Shown one piece after another: positions 1 to 13,500 of a stretch of DNA of 64,000 bases. Source of the stretch: Gyrodactylus bullatarudis (Eukaryota; Platyhelminthes; Monogenea; Gyrodactylidea; Gyrodactylidae). Made by a program: the position numbers and the translations under genes. Position 1 is the stretch's first letter. Each line of letters opens with the position of its first letter. The notes below the pieces were generated by a model. That model made no database searches. It had not been told where the DNA came from and worked only from the letters and a program-made list of their open reading frames with translations. The stretch spans positions 62,001 to 126,000 of the forward strand of contig SSNU01000317.1 of NCBI GenBank assembly GCA_012064415.1. Reading direction: 5' to 3'.

Positions 1-1281
1 GTGTTTACTACTTCTAACGATAATATGTTAATATAACTACTAACTATTGTTTAGTACTGGTCATCCATAGGAAAAGAAGAGATTAATACTGATTTTATTC
101 TGGTAAATAGTCCTACGTATCCTCAAGTGATTTTATTTATTATACTTATTATGTATAATCTATTGAAAAATTCATGAGAAATATTCCACCCTTTAACTCA
201 CTTTTCATCATTCAAAAATCAACTACCCTACTTCCATTTTATTATTTCCTTGTAATGACTTTCAAATCATAATTACATAGTCTAGTAAAATAACACTTTT
301 CATCTATAATCTATTAAAATTTTTACAGTATGCTCATCGGATCGAAATAATAAGATCGCAAATTTTACGAAATATTTTAATTTGTGTTATTCGAATTTTC
401 GATTTCATTTCTTCTCTATTAGAAAGCCTATTAGAACTTACACTACAATTATAAAAATGTAGAAATATTCTATCTCCTCTTGTTCAGAAGCTATGCTCAA
501 TAGTATCGCTCGAATTTCAATTTTTTAGCAGAGTTCAAGTTTCTAAATGAATTTTTGTACTAACCTAATCAAAGTAAAATTATTAGATGTAACTCCACAA
601 CCTCCCTTCTTAATTGAATCTGTTTTTTAACCTATTGGTCACTTTTGATTTCCTTGACTAATTACGAAAGTGAAAATTCATGGTTAATTTGAAATTCGAA
701 AAATGACCATATTTTTGTCAAAATCTCTTTTCTCTGGATTGAAAATCATCAATTCTCATCTTCATATCAACTTGCTTTATATTACCATGAAATCGCTTTC
801 ATGCATCGTTCTAATGAATTATAATTATCTCTCGATCATAATTATTATACAAGTACATTTCTTGATGGGATTTACGTTATAATTTATATCACTCTCCCGT
901 TCATTCATTTCTATCTAGTTTCGCCTATTACTTCCTATCTTATTGTTTTTTTGTAGCAAAGGTCAAACCTGGTAATGAAATATATTAAATCTGCTGTATC
1001 TACATATTTTTCACATTAAAACACGAAAGTTAGGGGGTAGCGAAGTAAATTAATAAGAAATTTATTGTATCAACACTTTTTGGTGCTTCTCTAGTTTTCC
1101 CTCAAGAAAAACAATTAATTAATTCATCTATTTAACACATATATACATACGTATCAGCTGTTTCTGTTTGAGCCTGAGGCAATATTTTCTCATTCTTGTT
1201 TCCATGTTACATTTCTATTTTACAGTTGGAATGTTAAAAAAATTTTTGATACATGTTGATTTATAAATAATGTTCATTTAG
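1..1281. other. Intron of the Fat-like cadherin gene (upstream edge)
   Basis: AT-rich with no open frame that I trust. A short stretch at 691-717 resembles part of the foldback repeat seen at 51485. The intron's 5' end is outside the window. Confidence 0.6.
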
Positions 1282-1533
1282 GATTGATAAAAACATCCGG
1301 AATTAAATTGGATCGTGAAAATCTCACAAATTCCCAATCAGACTCTATTCAGTTGGTTGTACAGGCCAGTGAAAAGATTGATCCAAAAACTGAGAAGCTA
1401 TCTGAAATCGACATGGTTACCTATCATGTCAACATAATAATCACTGATATTAATGATAATCGGCCTGAATTCTTCAATCTAAATCATGAAACAAATTCAT
1501 TGACTATTCAGTTTTATCCTAATGAAAATACCA
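1282..1533 (+). CDS. Fat-like cadherin exon: end of a canonical cadherin repeat
   Basis: The acceptor ends TTCATTTAG and the donor is GTGAGT; the exon enters needing one base and leaves with one. It encodes a GxIxT...LDRE strand, then the textbook calcium motif DINDNRPEF, then the start of the next repeat. Upstream exons are outside the window. Confidence 0.87.
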
Positions 1534-4500
1534 GTGAGTTACTCTCCCCTTTAATGTTCAAGTGCATGTCATTTTGTAATCTTTTTCAGACAATATTTTC
1601 ATAGTCTACTCTTCCTAGCAAGAATCTACTTATCTGAATTACCCTCGTCTCTGAATTTCATGCACGTCTTGCTTTATGCAACACAAGCCTTGTTACTAAT
1701 GTTTTTATCTCTTTTTTTCTGCCAAGGTAACTTTTAGCCTGGGTGGCAAATATTTCCTGTCTTGAGGAAAAGCCAATTCTTCTCTCATCTCAAATCTTTT
1801 GGGTTTTTTGATTCAAGTACTGATTAAGTGAGTCCAAAACATGTAGTCTTGAATTGAAGATTTTCTCTTCAGATGATGTTGTAGGAATCTAATAGGGTGA
1901 TAATTTGTCGGAGCAAGATCTGAACTGTAAAAAGGATCATCTATAACGTCAACATTACTCTCCCTGAAAAAAATCTTTCATTAATCTTAAGAATGTATCC
2001 CAAGCAAGTTTCGGGTATACCTCCCTGAGCTTGACTTGGCTTGAAACGACTCGGTATATTGAGCTCCAATTACTGAAGCATTTGGTTTAAGCAATTCAAT
2101 ATGGTCAGAATATTCTTTGCAAACCTCTCTGGTTTAGGCTGGGTAACTACCTTTTACGACTATGATCTTTCAGATATATCGATTTTTCATCTGTCATTAC
2201 GATATGTGATAGGAAATCATCGTATTTGAGCCTACAACAAGCTTCGAACCTGAATAAATTATCGTTCTGATATCAATGTCTGATAAATTATCAGTGATAA
2301 TTCTATCCAAACTTTTGAGCGATAGAATTTTAGAATTTGTCAATAAGAAAACCAAATATTTTGAAAATTCTGTATTCTGAATCTTATAATATCTGAAATA
2401 AATTTCTGCCATTATTTCATATTTGATCCATGAAAAAAATTGCTTAAAACATTTGAAACTACCAAACTAAAACGGCCAAACTAGTAGAAATTCTCATTCC
2501 AAGTGATAATATTTCCAATTACAAACTTACAAAAGTTTATATACTTTATTCAGAAGGGATTAAAAACATTGTAAATTCTTCCTAATCTGCCTCTTACATC
2601 CTGTAATATTATTAGCAATAGTACTGACTATTAAATAGATTTTCATTCAACTTCTTAACTCTTGGAAATAATTCACATTTACCTTTTGCTGTTCCCATAA
2701 GCACATGTAGTAGTAGTCTTGCTAGTTTTCCTTAAATCTACATCTCTCTACTCTCACTTTCACTTTCCACGGACAAGGAAACGGAATATCATGGTGTAGT
2801 GTACTTTACTTTAATATTATTATTACTCCAGTGCTAGGTTAGGGGAATATCCTCTATATATTTCATCGTTTCTCCCCTCTTTTTCCCATGAAAAGTTCAT
2901 GCACAAGTCTCTCCCTTCTCTCTCTCTCGCTCACTCCTTTCCCTAAAAAAAGTGGAAAGACGACAATTTTTGTCTCATTAGCATCAACTTTGTTAAAAAT
3001 ATTTCTCTTTCTATATTCATTCATTATCATTATTGAAAAAGAATATTTTCCCCCTCTTTTCATCCATACTCAAAGTACATCCTGTCTATGTGCAAACCCC
3101 ATAATGAATTAAATCTCCCAAAAATAATAAATCACTTAGATCATCTTTAAATTTTGAAAAATATCGAATATCCAGGTCGTAATTAGGTTTAGTTCTCAAT
3201 TTATTCTACTCATAAGTTTGTGCAGCTTTTGATTAGTTAGTCCCTCAAACACTATTTACATTTTAAATTGTATTTTAAATTTTAAAATACAATATCTTGT
3301 TCAGTATCCTTGTCTGAAATTTCTTTGGGACTATACGAACCTTTTGCGAATGCATAAAAAAGTTTATTGATAATCTCCTTCCTAATACATTCTCATTCAA
3401 ATGGCCTCAGAATTTACTGTTGAGATGAGTAATGTGATACATGCATAATCATCATCGAAAGTTTGTCCTCTCAATCACACTACACCACCCTCATCCATCT
3501 CAACTTTTCATAAATGTGAAAAATATACAACTTTGAGATTATCTTGTTCTCATTTCATTATTTCTGTTCGTTTGTGTATTTTTCGCATAACTCAATAGAA
3601 TCTTCTATTGGGGGGGTGTATATAGGAATATCGAGGATAATATTCTAATCTAATACACCTTGAGAATGATAACGTTACACTCTGTCTACTACTACTCACA
3701 TGGAAAATGAAGGAAATTGATCTCTCCACCCTTTTACTTTGACTTGAAAAATATTTTTCGCCTCAATGTGATTGATATATGACTCATACAAAGTTCACCT
3801 TCTACTTTTCCCTACCTTAATCTTTGGTCGACATGCATCATTTTCTTTTCCTTAATGCAGACTCTAGGGATTTCCACATATATGTTTCTTTTTCCTTTAT
3901 TGATTTCTCTTTGCTTCTTTTGTATTACCCAATCTCTTCCAACTTTTACTTAAAATGACTAAGCCTTTCCAAAGCACTAATGCAAAAACCTTAGAAAAAT
4001 GGATAAAAAGGAAGTAAAAATTAATGAATATTTTTACTTTTAATTTCCCCAGAATGCATTGGTCGAGTATTTGCACTTGACCTTGATAATGGTATCAATG
4101 GAACAGTGTTTTATGGAAATTCAGAATCCTCAATTCTCAGCATCAATGAAAAGTCAGGTGCCATTTGCTACAATCCACAAGCAAGCATAGATCAACGCTT
4201 CAACAATTACACTCTTCAGGTAACATTTTAATCAAAACATTGTACTATGAAAACTAAATTTCCCTTTATTCTATTTTGTTTACGTAACTCTTTTCAGTAA
4301 AGGAATAAATTACACAAAAATTAACCAATTTTGACAAATATCCCTTCAGGTCATCTGGGTAAAATTACTATTCTACAGTTCTAATTCAATTATGGATACA
4401 ATGAGAAATTTTTTATTCTCCCTTACACTGTCAATGCTGCAAACTTTTTTGTCTTTGTTGTTTATTTTCGTATCCCTCTTTAAAGCTCATTCAAAATCTT

Positions 4501-7500
4501 GAGAGAAATAATTAAGATAGATTACTTTTCTCTTTTTTTAATTGCTTGCATCCAGAATCTTGATTCAAGATTTATTGCAGCATAGGCTGGGAAAATTAAA
4601 AATATATTTGATCAACCGAAATATATTCAGATTTGCCAAATTTCTCCAGTACTCAAGAAAAAATATAATCGTTCGAGTGTACCACTCTAAAATCTCAAGA
4701 TTCCTTCCTCATCTCATTCATAAATAACATTAATCGATTTCAGGCATTTGCCAAAGACTCTCAAGGTCTCAAATCTGACATGATTCGTGTCGTTATCAAC
4801 TTGTTACCGACAGTTAATGAAAGGACAGAAATTTACTTTGAAAATCCTCAGTTGGGCAACATCACCTACAAACCCAAAGGTCATAATCATGGAAAAGGAA
4901 CGGTAATCCACAACTTTTCAGTGATAACAAAATTGGACAGTCTTTCTGCTGTTGTCTGTTACTTTGATGGTAAGTAAAAATTCTAATATTAGAACTATTT
5001 TCTAAATACATCTCTTGGATTACCCTTTTTCATCGTTTTTTATTTGTTTTTATCATGAGAATTATTTTCTCATAAAATATCATCACAGTATTAGTAAATT
5101 ATAATGATAGAATAATTATTTTACGTTTCATCCTTACAACCCCTCCCCCCATTAACTCATCCGAATTAGAAAAAAAACAGAGTGGTATCCTTCACAATGA
5201 AATTCCTCATATTTTTATTGGTATTCTCATTTGTTTGTTCTCACATCAAAGGGAAAAGCAGATTGCCTGACACGGGATGATTCATTTTGACGAATCTGAT
5301 TTCACTTGTCTTTCAATCATTCCATCTTGCTTTTTATTCAAATAATCCATAATCCCTATAACAATTAAACTGATTAGTTTTATTCTATATTCACCAAAAA
5401 ATTACTTGATTCAGTTTCTCCTCTAATGCTCTTTGGAGAAAATTATTAATTCAAATTCAACTAGTTTTAAACAGGACAAAAATACAAAGGTTTCACATCA
5501 ACAACTGTAAAAAGGATAATTTATCCTGTCCTAATTACACCATCATTCTTTTTTCCTACTTCATTCATTTCCTCTGTTTGTACTTCACAATAGGTGATTC
5601 GTTTCTTCCTCTTGAATTCTTTCTTTCCCTTCAGGCTCTTGAATTTCTAACCTCATAAGAAAAAATACAACTTGTTGAATTCCTTGATACCAATTTTCCC
5701 TAATTAACATTTCCATTAGTTTCTGTTAGCTCATATATTTTCCCTCTGATTTACATCCCTCAATTAGAAAGATCTGCATTTACCTAACAAATTCTTTCTT
5801 TATTCAATACAAAAAGCTACCTAAAATTTCTCATTCATTTTAAAGGCAGAAGACATGAGCAGAATTTTGTTGATGAAATTTAATCAAATTACCTAAATAT
5901 TTGTTAAAATTCATTTCGAATTAACTAATTTTGAAATCAAATTTAACAAAGGCTAGCTTTCAATTTTGATATCAATCATTCTGTTATTTTTTTCATTTTT
6001 CCCATATATTCCCAATTGACCCAATATATAGAGAAATATTGTGAGAAACACAAATAAATTTTTAAATTCACTAATAATTTTTGACCTTATCGAAAGAGAT
6101 AAAATTTTTTTTCGATCAAATTTTTCCTCGAGTCCCATGTGAACTTTATTTCACATATCTGTTTTTTCTTTTTCTTCACAATTACCAAATGTATGCATAT
6201 AGAATATTTTTATCCTTCTTGGTCCGTGCTATTTAATTTGCATCTGAAAAAACTCTAAAGACTTTCTCCTGCACAAATAGATATATATCAGGCTGATTAG
6301 TACCAAGTTGCCATAAAAAGAAGCCTATTTCCCACTTGTCCATAAAAAGTGATCTTTTCCACTGCAAGTTTGTGCATAAATATCGCCTCGAGAGTGTGTT
6401 TCCCCCTCTTTTCCATGTGTTTATTTTGTAATAACTCCCATATCATTAATAATAATAATAATACTTGGATATATCTTATTGGTATAGAAGTTCAAAGTCC
6501 ATCTAAAGTTGAATGTATGTTTAGAAATTTGAATTCTTTCAATTCACAAATCTTTCAACTTGTATAAAAGTACATGAATATTTTTATCAAGAGGACGTGT
6601 GATTATTAGTACAAATTTCGCCAAATAAATAAAAATAATATAAATTTTATTGTGATCTCACATTAATTATTTCTCAAGGCCATATTCAACAAGATGATAT
6701 TTCCTATGGGGAACTGAGAAAGATTTCAATTGGCTCTCATTGCCAGCATTTTCAAATAAATGATAAAACAGTTTAGCAATATTTCTCAATCCAGATCTCA
6801 TTTTAAGAATTTTCAATCAATACAAAATACTACTAATCAAATCTTTATTCTATAATGTTACCCTCTCGCCCCTTTTATGTTTTTTAAATTTATTTATTCT
6901 TTCAAATTTATTTTTCATTGCCATTGTGTGTAGGAAATAAAATCCAAGTTATTGCCAAATCGCTACAATTAATAAACTTTTATGAATTTTTATCAACCCT
7001 ACCCCTCCCCCACCATTTTGGTCTTTCTTTTCTCCTGAATGAACGGCATTTTAAACAGGCTAACCTAATCGGTTATAATTTTTATTTAACACATAGCCCC
7101 CTTTATAAAGTAGATTTACAAACTTTTCATTCAGGTCAAGAATAAAGTTTTCTATAATTTTTTCTTTCATTTGTGGGTTTATGAATCCTTTCACCAATAC
7201 ACTGGGAATGAAATATTACTTCTTCTTGAAAAAGTAACTTGCTTACTTTTTGAGGTTAATCAAAAAAATATCGGTTAATATTATTTGTAGTTTAGTTACC
7301 CACGCTGAAAAATGAAGCAAGATTTCCATTCTCCTTCATCATCAGCATAATTACGCAATAAAAACTAATATTATCCCCTTGTATTCTTACAAGACTGATT
7401 TATTATCATATACCTCTTGTAGAATTGTATATCTTGAATTGAATAGGCTCCTCCTGCCTTTCCAAGTATCCTACTTGAGTTTATAGCTTTTCTTGTTAAT

Positions 7501-10500
7501 TATATCCTTCAAATGTCGATTATCTGGTCCAATTTCAAATCTCTTTTTTATAACAAACTACAAATAACTTTCAGTGCTTTCAGTCGACAAGAGTCATTTG
7601 AATTATTTCACATTTAGACATAATAAACCTTGTAAAAACTATATTTTTTCAAATAATATATTCTGAACTCTTCATTAAGAATATTCTAGACATTATTTCA
7701 TTCTGAATAAATCAAGGTTTTCTCATCAAGGGTGCAAACTAATTTTTGAGTTTTAAAAATTTCTTTCTTTCAGATAACTTTGAAGGGCCTCTTATGATTC
7801 TACCTCAAGGCGTTCATATTACAAAGAGTGGGACAAAATCAAATCATTTTGGCATCATTCTAGTTTCAGATGACCAGCTACCGGAAATTCTTGACGTATT
7901 CATGATTTGTACCAATGGCCATAGCACATCCATTCATCAAAACGTAAGTTACTCATTTTCAAAACATTCATTTCTCGTTTAAAATATATGCTAACTGTAT
8001 TGTCCTTGGTGTATAGGAAATACTATAATTTTTTTTTCTTCATTTTTCCTTGTTTCATCACCCAAATTCAAATTATTTCCCATTCATTGCTGTTATGATT
8101 CATAACTTCCTCTGTTCATACATTTTCCTTAACACTAAACTGGCCATTTATCTTCTGAGATGAATTCAACCACCTTTAAATCACAGTTGCTCTTCCTTGT
8201 TTATCCCGAACTTATCCATTAGGGGAATCATGTAATTTTCTTCATGTTATCAATTAGCTATTGTCAATTACTTAATCATATTGAACTGTGATTCTTTCGT
8301 TCATGCCAATCTCAGGACACATTATGATAACCATAATAATAACAGTTAATATAATGTTCTATAAAAGAAATTTCTCTCCTAAAGTAAATAAACCCAAAAG
8401 AGATGTTAATTTTCCCAGTCAAACTTATGGTTGATTAAATTCATGTCTGGAGGAAATATTTTCCGCTCAACTTTCCCCACTTACTACTTCTTATTCTTTG
8501 TCAACATTTTTGTTACATTAAAGTTCATAATTTTGGACATACACTTGGGTTACTCGATAAGAAGAAAAGAAGTCAAATGAAAATTTATGATCACTTCAAC
8601 ATTGCATTGCCTATTGGGAATTTATTTATTAATTTTTCTACCCATAATACGAATTTATATTTATATTCTCTACAAATGAGTCATTATCCTCTTCCATCTA
8701 ACTCGAAATATGAATAAAACTTTTCCCTCAAGAAACAAGACGAGAAAGGAAATATAAAATTCTCTTCTGAATACTTGTACATTCTGTCCAGAATAGTTTC
8801 CCCCTTCATACTTTTATGACAATTCATTATATTCCATGTTTATAATTGATGAGATGAAGATCGTTTGTTTTTAGTAATTTATTATTCCGCATTTAAAAAT
8901 AATCTTTTAAGAAACCAAGTCAAATTAAAGTTATCAAGGGAAAATATTTCTTGCGTGATAGAATTTTTTGAGATCAAAGATCAACGAAAGAAATTTTCAA
9001 TTATGATAAATTTAATGTTGCATGTTGTACAAGAAAATCTCGTCCTCTTATCAAGGATCTTGATTGATTATCCTTTGAAATATTATACACTCGATTCAAG
9101 AAAATATTATTTTAATTGTGTCATCGTGTTGGTAAGTAAAGCCCCTCCAGGGGTATATTCCTTTCTCTCTGGAAATACAAAAGCGTATGAATAATTTCCA
9201 AAAATGGTGTCTAATTTCCGATATTTTTCTCTCTTTTCTTCGCTTTCCTCCCTCTCTTCCCTTCACAAGTTCAAAAAAAGGAAATTTTCATTATCATTTT
9301 ACCAATTTCTACACTCATTCAGTGTCCAAATTTTCAGAAAACATTCATTCAAATGTATTACAATATACTACCTTCTATTCCCCATGTTGTATTATTTTAT
9401 TGAAATTATTTCTTGTTTTGTGGTAATCTTATTGTTATATAATCCAATTTTCTTTTTTCTAGTTTACTATAACTACATATGAACTATCCAATTTGAAACC
9501 TGTTAGTATAGCAGTTGATAAGAACTCTATTGATGTTGATTGGAAAGTTCATCAATTCGGTTTATCATCACGACTCTTGTGGAAAAATCATAATGCTGTA
9601 CTTGAGGTGAAAATAGATGAGAATTTCCCTGAAGAGAATGCAATCCTACGTGTCCCATTAACAGTTTCTCCTAAGCTGCTTGAAGGAGAAAATGAAGATG
9701 GCTTAGGAATAATTGTGAAATCTTTTGATGTGTCTAAAGCGATTTCCTTCAAACTGAATGACAAGAAAGATGAACGTAAGTTACCTTAGCATCCAAGGTC
9801 AATGATTTTTCCTTTGTCATTGCTTGATTTCTTTCATTTCAATTTCAGTTATAATTGATAAGTTTGAGAATATTGATTTCGAAAGATGCTCAGAATACAA
9901 TTATCTCGTTATTATTGGATCAGAGAAATCTCTCGATCAATATCCCACAGTCAACTTGGATAAGATTGCCTTCCTCTCTATCAATCTTAATGTGGAGCCT
10001 ATCAATGAATTCTATCCTAATTTCCATTGTTATAATGTGATGAATATTATTCCCAATAAAAACAATAGCAGTTCTAGGAAAATATCAGAAAGTACTCTTG
10101 TGTCTAATCCATCAACACTATCTAATGATTATTGTTATACCTTCTCTATTCCTTTTAATGCTAAAGAAGGCAGCTTTATCGGTCAGATTGCTGCTAGTGA
10201 TATGGATAAAACATTGAATTTTAGTAATTATCTTCTCACTGGTATCCTGCCAATTCGATACAATCTATCCACATGTAAGTATTTTCTTGATTAAAATATC
10301 CATTTATTCCTCTGATCTTTGTTTATACATTCATTTATTTAAACTTTTTATTTCCCTTATCAAGATTGCAAAATGAAATAATACATATTTAATTAAAGGA
10401 TAACATTGCAATACATACCCAAATATATAAATTGCAACTAAAATCATTCACTATTTAAAACTACATTATGACAAGATAATTAAAACTGAAATTTCATTTT

Positions 10501-13500
10501 GTTAGATAATCCAAGTAATACTTGTGTACTTTATTATATTTTATAGTTTTGACCACTTCCTGTACATACACTTCTTCGTTTTCATTATGACTGAATTCTT
10601 TCTGAGCATTAGAACTTCTGAAGTTAATTTTTTTTTAATATTAAACATTTTTCTCTGATACATGACTAGATATTGAATTTCTATTTCCTATTCAAATAAT
10701 TTTTTCAATTCTTCTGCTTTCACTCCTCGATATTGAACGCGTACAAATTTTTAGCCGATCTTTTGACATTCCAGACTTCCGTAGCTCTCTCTTCATTAAC
10801 ATTACCCAGGATAAATTCAAATACCTCTTCTACAGGGTTTTATTTCTGGCAAACCTATTGTTTTCATCCCTGCCAGAGTGAGAATATGCATGTACTTTTA
10901 GTGATAATTGGAATTCTGGAGAATAAATGCTTGTAGGCAAAGCGCAATATCCCTTTCATGTCCCTTTTTATACTTTTTCTCCATAAAGATCAAAATAATC
11001 AGGATTTAAAAAAAGAGGGAAAACTTAAATGTCTTTCTTTTATATTCAAAAAACGAAGGATGAAATATTATTTTTTATCTCAATTGGAATATCTTGTATG
11101 GATTTAAATTATGGAGATTTATTCGGAGAGATTTCTTTTTACTCGTACTTCTAAGTACACGGGCAGTAGAAAAATATGTTTTCAATTGGGAAATATGAGA
11201 TTTATGAAACAAGATGAAAAAACGTGTCTATATCCCTTTTTTCTGAAGAAGCAGGAAAGATGAATTTGTGGTTTGAAAGCTAAAAAAAATGTACATAGAT
11301 TTTATTTGTGTGTTATTCGCACGAATAATCATTATTATTCTGACCTTATCTTATACTATCTTGGGATTTAGCATGTAACTCATTAAAAATGACGTTTATC
11401 ATTTGAAATTCACATAAAATTCTCTTCTCCTTTTATTGATTCATATTTCTTTACTTTTGTAATGACAATTGTTTCAAAGACCATAGAACCTCTAGCTTTT
11501 AGTAGTTCTAACCTAATTCAACATTTTGTCCTTTCAGCATTTCCATATTTTCGAATTGACGAAGTGACTGGTGAGATTTACTCAACTGTAACATTCTCCA
11601 CAATTCAATTGGAAAGATATTCTTTTGATCTTCTTATTACTGCCTATGACATTGATCACGACGATAGTGTACATTTGACAAGTGTATTTGTTCATGTCCA
11701 GTTGTCGCCAGGCCCTGGTTCAGTTATACCGACTAATCTTAATGGATTCAAACAATCAGATATTCTCCTTAAGACCTATCAAAATTCCTCAATTGGGACG
11801 GAAGTGGGAAACCTTCAAGATTATCTGATAAATAGGAAACTTTTACTTGAAAAATTCATCCTCTTAAATCGGACATCGGAAGTCATCAACCTATTTGAGG
11901 ATAGTGGTCGAATTATTATTGGTAAAACCATTGAATCCAGTGAAGATATTCATCTTTTTGTTGAAATAAATCAAAATCTTGCAGTTGAATTGATTACAAA
12001 GAACATCATCAAAATTACTGTAAATCAACTATTAAAAAATAACAAATTATTCATAATTAACTTTGTATTGTTTTCTAGGTTAGAATACTTCCTGTTCAAA
12101 AGGCTATCAGCAATCAATTCATCTCAGCACGATTCCACGGAAGGATCAAAAGGAATAGCCCACTTGGAACTCCTATCCTCGATAAGAACACTGATAGCGT
12201 ACTCAGAATACCATTATCCGCTGACATTTCAAGAATTAACAATTACCAAATTATTAAAAGTTCATCTAGCCAAAATATTCCGTTTGAAATTAATCAAGTC
12301 AGCGGTGTAATTTTTCTAAATGAAACACTACATGATACCTTGAGAAAGGAATTCTTCATTCACATTCTAGATGAAAGATCTTCAAGATCTCTTGTTGAAG
12401 TTATTATCGATACTGAAGATGTTGATGACTCGTCTCCAGAATTTACTGAAGATGCAAACTATATTTGTACATTATCTTTACCAGCCTATACTCAAATGGA
12501 AATTTGTCAAGTAGCTGTAAAGAGTAATGGTAAAAACGTTCGCTATTACTTTCATAATTCTGATAAATTCGTTGAATGGCTTCATTTGGATGAGCAATCC
12601 GGAAGAATTAATGTAATAGATGCCACTAAACTGAATGATAACCCTCAACATGTCTTTGAGTTACAAGTAACAGTTATTAATAACTTTGGTTACAAATCAA
12701 TCGCCAATCTAACTGTTCACATAACCAGATCGAGTAAATACGAGGAAAATAGAAACAAGTTAAAATTAAGTGAATTTCCTTCTATCAATGCTCAAGAACT
12801 TTTGCTCAAACAAAAGCAAATAAAGATCTTGAATTCTCCTGAAGGTTCCATAAACAAATTCTATCTTCTCAAGCATAACGAAGTTATCAGCCTCGATCCT
12901 TTCAAAGGTATCCTCAGTCTGAAAGAAAATTGTCACAATGAAAATAAGATCGATCTTCCATTTCTTGTGAAAAATTCTCAAGGTTTCTGGATTCAATCTA
13001 CAATTCACATAACAGACTTGAAGAACAATCAAATTACAAAAGAGAACAATGATTTAGAGCCTCAATTTGAGTATTTATGCTTTGGTAATAGCACTCAATG
13101 CAAAAAATCAATTTCACCAAAAATTGATAGCCTTAATTTCGTTTATGAGTTGTTGGAAATCTTTCCAAGATCATGGTCTTCCTACTTTCATATCAATTCA
13201 GATAATGGAACAATTTATTTTACTGGTGGCCAACAATCAAACATAAACTTTGTTGGCAAAGTTGCGCATTTGTTAGTAAAAATGTCAAAGAAAGATATCC
13301 ACTACAAGAAAAGTGTATTCATATCATGGTTGGCTGATGAGGGTATTGCGTTTGATGAACCCTTCCTCGTCATTGAGCCAAATAAAATTGAAGATTTTCA
13401 TCAAATAAAAGCCAAAAATTCGAATAATGTTATTTATAATATTTTGCCCTCAAGATTAGTGAGAAATCCCAAAGATTTTCTCAAAATTCTCAAAGACTAT

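Noticed and set aside
2863..3112. Overlapping open frames on both strands near a CT-rich tract
   Set aside because: Low-complexity pyrimidine sequence in an intron; no splice phase or protein pattern supports coding.
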